6,176 nt of DNA from JAVBOP01 sp031550405 (lineage in GTDB: Bacteria; Bacteroidota; Ignavibacteria; Kapaibacteriales; UBA2268): contig JAVBOP010000223.1 in NCBI GenBank assembly GCA_031550405.1, forward strand, positions 1-6,176, read 5' to 3'. The translations under genes were made by a program, and so were the position numbers. Under the pieces are notes generated by a model. It searched no databases and was not told the origin of the DNA. It saw nothing but the letters and a program-made list of their open reading frames with translations. This document shows positions 1 through 5,509 of the stretch, piece by piece (within the stretch, counting starts at the first letter, position 1; the number at the start of each line of letters is the position of its first letter).

Positions 1-332
1 GCAAGGAATGTCGATTCTAAGAAAAATGCAAAAATTGCTTCTGCTGCAAGCGGGCTTCCGAAAACATCACCGACATAGCGAGAATATCCTGCCCAATTAG
101 TGCCAAACTCAAATTCCATTACTATGCCTGTAGCAACGCCCATTCCAAAAGTCAAAGCAAATATTTTTAACCAAAATTTAGTCAATTGCTCGAATTTTGG
201 ATTTTTAGTTTTCAGAAATAATCCTTCAAAAATTACTAAAATTAAGCCTAATCCGATGCTTAATGGCGGATATAAGAAATGGAAACCAACCGTTACAGCA
301 AATTGAATACGAGATAATAATTCTACATCCAT
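1..332 (-). CDS. cydA: Cytochrome bd oxidase subunit I, N-terminal part (cut by window edge)
   Basis: Subunit I of the cytochrome bd quinol oxidase, an inner-membrane terminal oxidase that oxidises quinol and reduces O2 to water with high oxygen affinity. Reading the minus strand from the ATG at 332 gives 110 open codons and then the window ends. The family signature is very clear: an N-terminal segment LSRIQFAVTVGFHFL with H18 at the place of E. coli H19, the axial ligand of a high-spin haem; then ATGIVMEFEFGTNW (residues 67-80), YVGDVFGSPLAAE (86-98) and FFLEST (103-108). E98 and E106 match E. coli E99 and E107 near the haems. The YPPLSIGLG variant after H18 recalls CIO-like bd oxidases, but the Q-loop that would decide this lies outside the window. 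GGAG at 342-339 sits six bases before the ATG and supports this start. cydB would be expected further downstream, left of the window. Confidence 0.95.
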   Translation of the reverse strand, partial: MDVELLSRIQFAVTVGFHFLYPPLSIGLGLILVIFEGLFLKTKNPKFEQLTKFWLKIFALTFGMGVATGIVMEFEFGTNWAGYSRYVGDVFGSPLAAEAIFAFFLESTFL

Positions 333-362
333 AAACAACTCCAAAGTTCAAATAATATATTT

Positions 363-376
363 TTGATATAGTTCAA
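363..376. promoter_or_regulatory. FNR/CRP-like inverted repeat upstream of cydA
   Basis: The sequence TTGAT-ATAG-TTCAA differs by one base from the symmetrical FNR/CRP-family consensus TTGAT-N4-ATCAA. Its centre lies about 37 bases before the cydA start codon. Oxygen-responsive CRP/FNR-family regulators often control bd oxidase genes, which makes the place sensible. In DNA this AT-rich such a match can arise by chance, and no regulator gene is visible in the window. Confidence 0.25.
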
Positions 377-562
377 ACAAAAAGAAACGTTATTGGAACG
401 AATATATTTTAGCAATAGAGCAGCGAAAGCATTTTTTTTATCCATATTTTTTTTAATGGATTTAGGTCGGCAAAAATTAAATTCACAGAGGTCTGGTGCG
501 AACATATAGCGATGAATTGTATTATTTGAGAGCAGTTTATAGTTTATATCATATTTTTATTT

Positions 563-570
563 TATTTTTG
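563..570 (+). promoter_or_regulatory. Candidate -7 element (TAnnTTTG) upstream of ssb
   Basis: TATTTTTG is an exact match to the -7 element of the primary sigma factor of Bacteroidota. It lies about 100 bases before the ssb start. No clear TTG -33 element is found at the expected distance, so this is one of two candidate ssb promoters. Confidence 0.35.
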
Positions 571-584
571 CAAGGAATATATGC

Positions 585-592
585 TATGTTTG
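585..592 (+). promoter_or_regulatory. Second candidate -7 element (TAnnTTTG) upstream of ssb
   Basis: TATGTTTG matches TAnnTTTG exactly and is the copy nearer to ssb. Transcription would begin at about 596-599, directly at the left end of the 13-bp tandem repeat, giving a leader of about 75 bases. The -33 region around 560 is T-rich but has no clear TTG. Confidence 0.4.
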
Positions 593-595
593 AAG

Positions 596-622
596 TATAT
601 TAACAAGAATATATTAACAAGA
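596..622 (+). repeat. 13-bp tandem direct repeat in the ssb leader
   Basis: TATATTAACAAGA occurs at 596-608 and again, without mismatch, at 610-622, separated by a single base (period 14). It lies just downstream of the second candidate -7 element, so it would be in the 5' leader of the ssb mRNA or overlap the transcription start. It may be a slippage duplication, or a pair of binding sites for a regulator. Confidence 0.8.
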
Positions 623-673
623 CTAAAATACAAATAAACTTAATTTCAAAATTAAATGTAAAATGGTAATATT

Positions 674-1132
674 ATGGCAAAAAGTTTAAATCGCGTTACG
701 CTTATAGGTAACTTGGGGCAAGATCCTGAATTGAGAACTATACCGTCCGGCATGATGGTATGTACAGTAAGCCTTGCTACAACAGAGTCTTACAAAGATA
801 AGACTACGGGCGAATGGAAGGAAACAACAGATTGGCATCGGGTTGTTTTATGGGATAATTTAGCCAAACTTGCGGGCGATTATCTCAAAAAAGGCAGCAA
901 AGTATACATCGAAGGACGCATAAAATATGGTACTTTTGAAGGAAAGGATGGGCAGACCCGGTATACAACCGATATTGTTGCCTCAAGTCTAATCATGATG
1001 TCTAAAGATAGCTCTGGAGGTAGTAACAGCAGCAATTATGATCCGAATTTTTCTCAATCTGCAGGTGCTTCGATAGTAGAGCAACTTGCCGGGCATTTGA
1101 CACCTGATATAGATGACGATATCCCATTTTAA
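674..1132 (+). CDS. ssb: Single-stranded DNA-binding protein
   Basis: SSB coats single-stranded DNA during replication, recombination and repair and recruits partner proteins through its C-terminal tip. The 152-residue product has the normal bacterial layout. An OB-fold domain covers about residues 1-110, with the family pattern SLNRVTLIGNLGQDPELR at 4-21, the DWHRVVLW core at 53-60 and VYIEGRIKYGTFEGKDGQTRYTT at 77-99. A short Ser/Asn/Gly-rich linker (111-144) follows, then the acidic tip DIDDDIPF (145-152), the conserved docking peptide for partners such as RecO, PriA and exonuclease I. The linker is short but ordinary. No Shine-Dalgarno sequence precedes the ATG, only A/T-rich sequence, as is common in Bacteroidota. 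The SixA-like gene follows after 18 bases, so both are probably transcribed together. Confidence 0.97.
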   Translation: MAKSLNRVTLIGNLGQDPELRTIPSGMMVCTVSLATTESYKDKTTGEWKETTDWHRVVLWDNLAKLAGDYLKKGSKVYIEGRIKYGTFEGKDGQTRYTTDIVASSLIMMSKDSSGGSNSSNYDPNFSQSAGASIVEQLAGHLTPDIDDDIPF

Positions 1133-1150
1133 GATGTTTTTTGCTATACC

Positions 1151-1660
1151 ATGATGAAAACGGTTGTTTTAATAAGGCATGCAAAATCAAGTTGGAATAA
1201 TATGGAGTGGACGGATTTGGATAGACCGCTGGATAGCCGCGGATTGCTGGATGCCGAAGCTATGGCAAGTATTGTTTCAACAAAAATTGATATGCCCCAA
1301 GCTATATTTTCAAGTCCGGCAATACGCGCACTAACAACTGCAAAGATTTTTGCCAATGCTATGAAATATTCTGAAAATAAAATTATTATAAACTCAGGCA
1401 TATATGAGCAAGGCGTGAAATTTATCAAAAATTTACTTTGCTCGCCTGATAATAGCATAAATAATATTATGTTGTTTGGGCATAATCCGGCGATAACATC
1501 GTTAGTATCATATTTTACAGGCGATTATATTGATGAACTTCCGACTTGTGGAATTGCATGCGTTGATTTTTTCTGTAATAATTGGCGTGATTTAATGAAC
1601 AGGAACGGAAGCTTGCGATTTCTTATTACTCCAAAACAACTTGGAGACGCTATCGCTTAG
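1151..1660 (+). CDS. SixA-type histidine phosphatase (RHG superfamily)
   Basis: Member of the histidine phosphatase superfamily, closest in size (169 residues) and motifs to SixA, the cytoplasmic phosphohistidine phosphatase. The catalytic RH pair is R9-H10 in VVLIRHAKSSW, where H10 would carry the phosphate. R59 in SSPAIRALTTA, E86 in IYEQG and the second active-site histidine H111 in FGHNP complete the phosphate pocket. The LPTCGIA segment (130-136) is typical of bacterial SixA-like proteins. E. coli SixA acts on histidine phosphotransfer and nitrogen-PTS phosphocarriers; whether this one does is unknown, as no such partner is in the window. The start could equally be the second ATG at 1154, as MM is encoded. 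The 18-base gap after ssb suggests co-transcription. I see no terminator hairpin after the stop codon. Confidence 0.85.
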   Translation: MMKTVVLIRHAKSSWNNMEWTDLDRPLDSRGLLDAEAMASIVSTKIDMPQAIFSSPAIRALTTAKIFANAMKYSENKIIINSGIYEQGVKFIKNLLCSPDNSINNIMLFGHNPAITSLVSYFTGDYIDELPTCGIACVDFFCNNWRDLMNRNGSLRFLITPKQLGDAIA

Positions 1661-1714
1661 ATGGCAAAAACATGGTTAAAATAAAAATATAGACTTTATT
1701 TAAAGAATTATAAT

Positions 1715-1722
1715 TATATTTG
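1715..1722 (+). promoter_or_regulatory. Candidate -7 element (TAnnTTTG) upstream of the FN3-like lipoprotein
   Basis: TATATTTG matches the Bacteroidota -7 element exactly and lies 56 bases before the start codon at 1779, implying a leader of roughly 50 bases. At the -33 position there is only TTTA (1695-1698), a weak match to TTTG. The 118-base gap after the phosphatase gene fits a new transcription unit here. Confidence 0.45.
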
Positions 1723-1778
1723 TATACATTTTAATTACATAATTCATTAATTATTAATCACTAATTTATAGGTTTTAA

Positions 1779-2714
1779 ATGAAATTCCTAAAAATCAATA
1801 GCTTGTTAGCTATGCTCGTATTATCATTCTTTATGTTCACAGCCTGCGAGGACGATCCTAATCCTATTGAGCCTGAAGGTACTCCGCTTCCTGCAAAAGT
1901 TAAAAATCTTAACGGCGCTGGCATTAGCGCAACCGAAATCAAAATTAACTGGGGAAAAGCGGATGCAGATTCAAGCTGGTTTAAAGATTATATCATTACT
2001 GTGAAAGAAGGCGAAACTGTTGTAAAAACAGATACAATCGCTAAAACACTAACAACTTACACATTTAATGCTGCAACTATAGAAAAGGTTTATGCCATAT
2101 CGGTTTTAGGAAGAAATACAAACGATTCCTCAAATGCAGCTAATACCGCCACATTCACTTGGGCAACATCCAAGCAGTATGACAAAAATTATAACGAGTC
2201 TAACATTACGGTTTATGCAAATACTTCATCGACTTATGGCAGCGGACTCGAATTGTCAAGTACAAGTGAAGACGGCTACCCAAAAACTTGGAAACTTGAT
2301 AATTACACCAAATGGAATTTAGCTTTCGCAAAGACTGGAATTAAAATTGGCAGTGCTTCTGAAGCTGGTTATGCTGGCTCTGGCACTCCAGCAGATGCTT
2401 TCATTACTCCACTTGAAACATGGGATGGAAATGCTTTAAATGATGGTCCTTTCCAAACAAGCAGTCTTGAGTCAAAAAGCTGGTCAAAAAAGCTCATTGA
2501 TTTAGAAAACGATCCTATTGCTACTAATGCTACAAAAGGTGTTTGCTTCTATGCAAGAGTTGGAGAAGGCGCAAGCGCTCACTATGCAAAAGTTATTGTA
2601 TTGAAAGAAGGCGGCAAATTTGTTCAAGGTTCAGCACCTGATACATATTTGCATTTGAAAGTATCTTATCAAACAGCTGCTGGCGTTCCTTACGCAAAAA
2701 CAGCCGTAAAGTAA
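1779..2714 (+). CDS. Putative outer-membrane lipoprotein with FN3-like and HmuY-like regions
   Basis: A 311-residue predicted lipoprotein. The signal peptide MKFLKINSLLAMLVLSFFMF ends in the lipobox FTAC, with C23 as the lipidation site. The mature N-terminus CEDDPNP has acidic residues straight after the cysteine, resembling the surface-export signal of Bacteroidota lipoproteins. Residues about 35-128 look like a fibronectin type III domain: PAKVKNLNGAGISATEIKINWGKA at the start, YIITVKEG in the middle and VYAISVLGRN near the end. Residues about 140-311 have a WNLAFAKTGIKIG segment (179-191) and a HYAKVIVLKE strand (268-277), a pattern I associate with HmuY-like beta domains, which bind haem in Porphyromonas gingivalis. 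That assignment is tentative and no haem-ligand pair can be named. Codon use looks more regular than in the neighbouring genes, hinting at high expression. A strong terminator follows 14 bases after the stop. Confidence 0.75.
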   Translation: MKFLKINSLLAMLVLSFFMFTACEDDPNPIEPEGTPLPAKVKNLNGAGISATEIKINWGKADADSSWFKDYIITVKEGETVVKTDTIAKTLTTYTFNAATIEKVYAISVLGRNTNDSSNAANTATFTWATSKQYDKNYNESNITVYANTSSTYGSGLELSSTSEDGYPKTWKLDNYTKWNLAFAKTGIKIGSASEAGYAGSGTPADAFITPLETWDGNALNDGPFQTSSLESKSWSKKLIDLENDPIATNATKGVCFYARVGEGASAHYAKVIVLKEGGKFVQGSAPDTYLHLKVSYQTAAGVPYAKTAVK

Positions 2715-2728
2715 TTTTTTTAATTAAA

Positions 2729-2760
2729 GCAAGGGGGATGTTATTCCCCTTGTATTTTTT
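2729..2760 (+). terminator. Intrinsic terminator after the FN3-like lipoprotein gene
   Basis: CAAGGGG (2730-2736) pairs with CCCCTTG (2746-2752). A G-U and an A-U pair extend the stem inward to nine base pairs around a five-base loop. A T-tract at 2755-2760 follows. It lies 14 bases after the stop codon, so the next gene needs read-through or its own promoter. Confidence 0.85.
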
Positions 2761-2790
2761 ATAACTATAAACTAATTATTAATTTTAATT

Positions 2791-3162
2791 ATGAAAAAAG
2801 TCTTGCTTTTCAGCGTTCTTCTCGGAATGATATTCGTCGGATTAAATTCTGTAGATGCGAATGCTCAAAAAAAATCTAAAAAATATATCGGGCAAGTTAT
2901 AAGTCTTGACGATGTTATAACAGCTAAAAAAGATAAGCAATTAACCAAAGATCAAGCTAAAGCCTTGGTAGAACAGGGTATTCCTCTTGTTTTCCTTTAC
3001 AACAAAAAGGTATATTTTGTAAAAAATGAAGATGGTTCTTTTGCTTTTAAAAAGTTAGCAAATTACGCCCAAAACAAAAAAGTAGTCATCACCGCCGCAA
3101 CCATAAAGACAGTATCAGGCATAAATTATATGGTTATGAGTGATATTAACAGTGGCGATTAA
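2791..3162 (+). CDS. Small secreted protein, possibly OB-fold-like, unknown function
   Basis: A 123-residue protein with a clear signal peptide: MKKVLLF start, hydrophobic core to about residue 20, and a signal peptidase I site at ANA|QKK (residues 23-25). No lipobox cysteine is present; the mature protein has about 98 residues and is rich in lysine. It has a beta-rich pattern: IGQVISLDDVI (33-43), LTKDQAKALVEQGIPLVFLYNKKVYFV (51-77), KLANYAQNKKVVITAATIKTVSGINYMVMSDI (88-119). The order strand, helix-like 'LTKDQAKALVEQG', strand pair, then KVVITAATIKTVSGIN resembles small OB-fold proteins, but I do not recognise a named family. It is probably periplasmic. No Shine-Dalgarno sequence and no exact TAnnTTTG lies in the 76-base gap before it, which also holds a terminator. 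It could be expressed by read-through or from a weak promoter. Confidence 0.75.
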   Translation: MKKVLLFSVLLGMIFVGLNSVDANAQKKSKKYIGQVISLDDVITAKKDKQLTKDQAKALVEQGIPLVFLYNKKVYFVKNEDGSFAFKKLANYAQNKKVVITAATIKTVSGINYMVMSDINSGD

Positions 3163-3186
3163 GAGCGTGTGGCATATTAAATAATG

Positions 3187-3220
3187 AAAAAGGGAAAGAA
3201 AGTTTTTCCCTTTTTTTTTT
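3187..3220 (+). terminator. Intrinsic terminator after the small secreted protein gene
   Basis: AAAAAGGGAAA (3187-3197) pairs perfectly over 11 bases with TTTCCCTTTTT (3205-3215) around a seven-base loop. The T-run goes on to 3220, giving ten T in a row. It lies 24 bases after the stop codon. The A-rich left arm would also give a weak signal for minus-strand transcription. Confidence 0.85.
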
Positions 3221-3340
3221 GTATCTTCTGATGTCGAAGAAAAATTAATAAAAATCCATATATTGGATGATTTGATAGGCTTGTTGAATAAAGTCAAGGC
3301 AAACTGTAGCGATTTCAATATCTGTTATTCTCCACAAAAT

Positions 3341-3376
3341 CAAAAAAAACCTGCTAATTGTTTAATTTATAGCAGG
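3341..3376 (-). terminator. Intrinsic terminator of the minus-strand TlpA-like gene
   Basis: Read on the minus strand, CCTGCTA (3376-3370) pairs with TAGCAGG (3356-3350) and eight T follow (3349-3342). The loop is 13 bases, longer than usual. It lies about 20 bases beyond the stop codon at 3397, the right place to end the transcript of the minus-strand lipoprotein genes. Confidence 0.8.
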
Positions 3377-3396
3377 CTTATAATTTTCAATTTGTA

Positions 3397-4032
3397 TTAT
3401 TTCATCATTTTATTGATTGAACCAAGAAAATCATCCTTTGTCCTTTGTCCCTGAATTTTCTCGAAAATATCGCCTTTTTTGTCTACTAAAATTGTTGTCG
3501 GAATATACGGAATCCCTTCATACGATGTAGCTAACGTCTTTTTCAAATCATCTTTTAACAGAAAATTCATATAATTAATTTTATTTTTGCCCGCAAAATC
3601 CTGAACTTTTTTTATCGACGCATCCATCGTCTTTTCCCTTTCGAGAGCTATGCCGATAACAATCAAATCCTTGCTGCGAAGCTCGTTCTGTATCTCAATA
3701 ATATCTGGAATTTCGGCGCGGCATGGCGGACACCATGTTGCCCAGAAATTCAAAAACACATATTTATCTTTGATTATCGAGCTGATGGAGACTTTTTTGC
3801 CATTTTCATCTAAAAATGAAAAATCTGTAATTTTTCCATTTGCAGCCTGCCCAATTTCAACAATTTCATATATTATTGGACTTTGCGTCTTATTTTCGGC
3901 AAGCAATTCTTGTGAAGAGTTAAATTCCATTTTTTGAGTTTGTCCTTCCTGTTTGTTTTCATTTGAACATGCAACTTGCAAGAATAAAAGACTTGCAGCG
4001 ACAGCGCATGAAGCTAATTTGAATAATTTCAT
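3397..4032 (-). CDS. TlpA/ResA-like thioredoxin-fold lipoprotein
   Basis: A membrane-anchored thiol-disulfide oxidoreductase facing the periplasm. The signal peptide MKLFKLASCAVAASLLFLQVAC has its lipobox at VAC, with C22 lipidated. A polar linker to about residue 58 precedes a TlpA/AhpC-TSA thioredoxin domain (about 60-211): an ITDFSFLDENGKKVSISSI entry, then FLNFWATWCPPCRAEIPDI (93-111) with redox cysteines C101 and C104 in WCPPC, and the cis-proline loop IPTTILVDKKG (177-187), P178 being the expected cis-proline. Relatives (TlpA, ResA, CcmG) reduce apocytochrome c or other periplasmic disulfides. No cytochrome c maturation gene is visible here, so the substrate is open. An AAAGG sequence (4047-4043) lies 10 bases before the ATG. 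The next gene upstream on this strand ends 80 bases away, so co-transcription is possible. Confidence 0.9.
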   Translation of the reverse strand: MKLFKLASCAVAASLLFLQVACSNENKQEGQTQKMEFNSSQELLAENKTQSPIIYEIVEIGQAANGKITDFSFLDENGKKVSISSIIKDKYVFLNFWATWCPPCRAEIPDIIEIQNELRSKDLIVIGIALEREKTMDASIKKVQDFAGKNKINYMNFLLKDDLKKTLATSYEGIPYIPTTILVDKKGDIFEKIQGQRTKDDFLGSINKMMK

Positions 4033-4044
4033 ACTAAATATACC

Positions 4045-4072
4045 TTTATATTAATTTTGATTTATATTAATT
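4045..4072. repeat. 12-bp direct repeat upstream of the TlpA-like gene
   Basis: TTTATATTAATT occurs at 4045-4056 and, identical, at 4061-4072 with four bases between (period 16). It lies 12 to 40 bases before the start codon of the TlpA-like gene, so it overlaps the ribosome-binding region or a promoter. It may be a regulator site pair or a slippage product of AT-rich DNA. Confidence 0.7.
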
Positions 4073-4084
4073 CTCTACATGAGG

Positions 4085-4106
4085 TTTATGAATTTTTATT
4101 CATAAA
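4085..4106. repeat. Perfect 9-bp inverted repeat after the DNRLRE-like lipoprotein gene
   Basis: TTTATGAAT (4085-4093) and ATTCATAAA (4098-4106) form a perfect stem with a TTTT loop. It begins seven bases after the minus-strand stop codon at 4113. No T-run follows on the minus strand, so it is more likely an mRNA 3'-end stabilising hairpin or an operator of the TlpA-like gene than a strong terminator. Confidence 0.6.
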
Positions 4107-4112
4107 TTAAAA

Positions 4113-5342
4113 TTATTTGCCCAATTTTACTTCATTGTAAACAATTTTCAGCTTGGGTCTTTTGCTTTCATCGGCTGCATCTAAACCATGGAATATCAAC
4201 CGGTTAACTTTGTTATACTCAGCAGCGGCAATTGGAGCCAGCGTCAATGTACCTTTGCCTTCCAGATATTGATATATATGCATCATTTCACCTGCAAAAA
4301 ATTCATCTCGGAAGACATACTTATTGGTGCCTTCAATTCTGTTCCCGGTCGCCGGCCAATATCCCGCCGTGTCCGAATAATCCGTATTTTTATTTTTATA
4401 AAGCAATAACCTTACACTATTGTCCAATGTATCATTTCCATGGTACGACTTTTCCTCGTCAAGCGTCAATGTCAATTCTGCAAGCGTTATCATGGCAAGT
4501 TTAGGTATCTGGCTAATATCAAAATTGAGCTTGCAGCGCTTTCTAACAGCACCCTGCACCGCTAAAAAGCTGTTATCTATCTTATCGTCATTCAGCACAA
4601 ATTTTGAGACCCAGCCGGGGTACATTTTAATCGTGCTGTCTGTGCCTTCCGCTGTACGAAATACAACTTTGAAACAGGAACGAAAACCACCCTGGCTCGA
4701 TGAACCACCATCAGCAAATTGATTTATCACAGTGCCTGTGCTTTGAGGCAATACTGCTAATCCATTTATGGTATCCTGAGTACTTACTTTCTTAAACCAG
4801 TCAATGCAAAGGGATTTGGGCAATGGCACAGAAACACTGTCTAAGGTATCTTTTGCATAATTAATACTTCCATCCCACGCAGCAATCGGAGGCGCATTGC
4901 CATACAAATAATTGCTATTAAGCACATCTTCAGCCGTAATAGATTCCAGAGGAATGGTTTTTACCACTTCTTTGACCTCAAAAGCCAAATGATTAGAACC
5001 CAAAGTATCTCCGAAGGCATACCGCTGAGTGAAAAAGATAAGTTCAGCAGATACAATATCATCTTCAGTGAGCCATTCCATTCCCGCTGGCACCTCATAT
5101 CGCAATATCGCTCCTGCCCGCAGCTGATTCGCTGCCCCGATAAGAATAGAAGCCGTGCCATTTTGTGCCTTATCAAGCGCATAATTAGAATCGCCTGCCA
5201 AGCCCTCGCCCATATAAGTTATCGCAATAGTATCAGGCAATACGGGCATTCCCATGCCTGTCGGAGCGTCATTACATGCTCCAAAGCAGCCTATCAAAAC
5301 TATTCCGCTTATATACAGAATGATTTTTTTACAGTTAATCAT
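4113..5342 (-). CDS. Lipoprotein with two DNRLRE-like beta modules
   Basis: A 409-residue predicted lipoprotein of unknown role. The signal peptide ends at FGAC, C23 being the lipidation site, followed by NDAPTGMGMP. Two similar halves can be seen. Half one (about 38-230) has TASILIGAANQ, the strand AILRYEVP (78-85), IVSAELIFF (96-104) and closes with FKVVFRT (224-230). Half two (about 236-402) has SFLAVQG (258-264), KLNFDISQIP (271-280), ITLAELTLTL (285-294) and closes with RPKLKIVY (395-402). This order - a value-of-one strand, a 'LxFDxS' strand, an 'I.sAeLxL' strand and a final 'RPxLxIxY' - is that of the DNRLRE/CBM96-like beta-sandwich found in surface proteins of Bacteroidota. Such domains are thought to bind carbohydrate or serve as structural modules; no active site is evident. 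An internal duplication is the simplest explanation. No Shine-Dalgarno sequence precedes the start. Confidence 0.75.
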   Translation of the reverse strand: MINCKKIILYISGIVLIGCFGACNDAPTGMGMPVLPDTIAITYMGEGLAGDSNYALDKAQNGTASILIGAANQLRAGAILRYEVPAGMEWLTEDDIVSAELIFFTQRYAFGDTLGSNHLAFEVKEVVKTIPLESITAEDVLNSNYLYGNAPPIAAWDGSINYAKDTLDSVSVPLPKSLCIDWFKKVSTQDTINGLAVLPQSTGTVINQFADGGSSSQGGFRSCFKVVFRTAEGTDSTIKMYPGWVSKFVLNDDKIDNSFLAVQGAVRKRCKLNFDISQIPKLAMITLAELTLTLDEEKSYHGNDTLDNSVRLLLYKNKNTDYSDTAGYWPATGNRIEGTNKYVFRDEFFAGEMMHIYQYLEGKGTLTLAPIAAAEYNKVNRLIFHGLDAADESKRPKLKIVYNEVKLGK

Positions 5343-5346
5343 GAAA

Positions 5347-5354
5347 CAAATATA
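5347..5354 (-). promoter_or_regulatory. -7 element (TAnnTTTG) almost touching the start codon of the DNRLRE-like lipoprotein gene
   Basis: On the minus strand TATATTTG (5354-5347) matches the Bacteroidota -7 element exactly. Only four bases (5346-5343) separate it from the ATG at 5342. If used, transcription would begin at or next to the start codon, giving a leaderless mRNA. No clear -33 element is seen. Confidence 0.4.
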
Positions 5355-5371
5355 CGAAATTAAAATTACAT

Positions 5372-5383
5372 AAGTACATACTT
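5372..5383. promoter_or_regulatory. Short palindrome near the -33 position of the minus-strand promoter
   Basis: AAGTA-CA-TACTT is a symmetrical sequence with 5-bp arms. It covers roughly -30 to -41 relative to the lipoprotein start codon, where the -33 element of the adjacent candidate promoter would be. This is the layout of a repressor operator, but arms this short occur by chance. Confidence 0.2.
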
Positions 5384-5509
5384 GGGCTGTTCATTAGGCT
5401 GAAGCATAAGTGTAAGGTAAGCTTTGCGGGGTTGTTAATGTTGTCCTGCTTTTTTTCATGCACTAAGTCATTTCATATTCTACATATATATTTTTATCTT
5501 AAAATTGTG

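Larger units (their letters stand above)
333..673. other. Non-coding divergent control region between cydA and ssb
   Basis: About 340 bases with no credible gene. It is AT-rich and must hold the promoters of the two divergent genes. On the cydA side there are two copies of AGTTCAAA (345-352 and 370-377) and an FNR/CRP-like sequence. In the middle ATCCAT (440-445) and ATGGAT (456-461) form a 6-bp inverted repeat around a T-rich loop. On the ssb side there are two exact TAnnTTTG elements and a 13-bp tandem repeat. A 60-codon minus-strand frame (323-505) overlaps the cydA start but shows no protein-like features. Confidence 0.7.

Noticed and set aside
100..306. Plus-strand frame of 68 codons
   Set aside because: It is the antisense shadow of the clearly recognisable cydA reading frame.
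440..461. 6-bp inverted repeat ATCCAT/ATGGAT as a terminator or operator
   Set aside because: The stem is short, has a 10-base A/T loop and no following T-run outside it. Such repeats are expected by chance in this AT-rich DNA.
323..505. 60-codon minus-strand frame upstream of and overlapping cydA
   Set aside because: It has no ribosome binding site, overlaps the well-supported cydA start in another frame, and its sequence shows no domain or signal pattern.
3256..3270. ATCCA/TGGAT inverted repeat in the convergent junction
   Set aside because: A five-base stem without conserved context is not evidence of function.
3263..3454. Plus-strand frame of 63 codons in the convergent junction
   Set aside because: It runs through the terminator hairpin of the minus-strand gene and into that gene's 3' end, and has no recognisable start signal.
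4188..5363. Several open frames on both strands within the DNRLRE-like lipoprotein gene
   Set aside because: All are shadows of the 409-codon minus-strand frame, which alone has a signal peptide and family-like strands.
5426..5456. Plus-strand hairpin GCGGGG/TCCTGC followed by seven T, possibly the end of a small RNA
   Set aside because: The stem has only six pairs, two of them G-U, with a 12-base loop, and no promoter element lies upstream on that strand. It is too weak to call.
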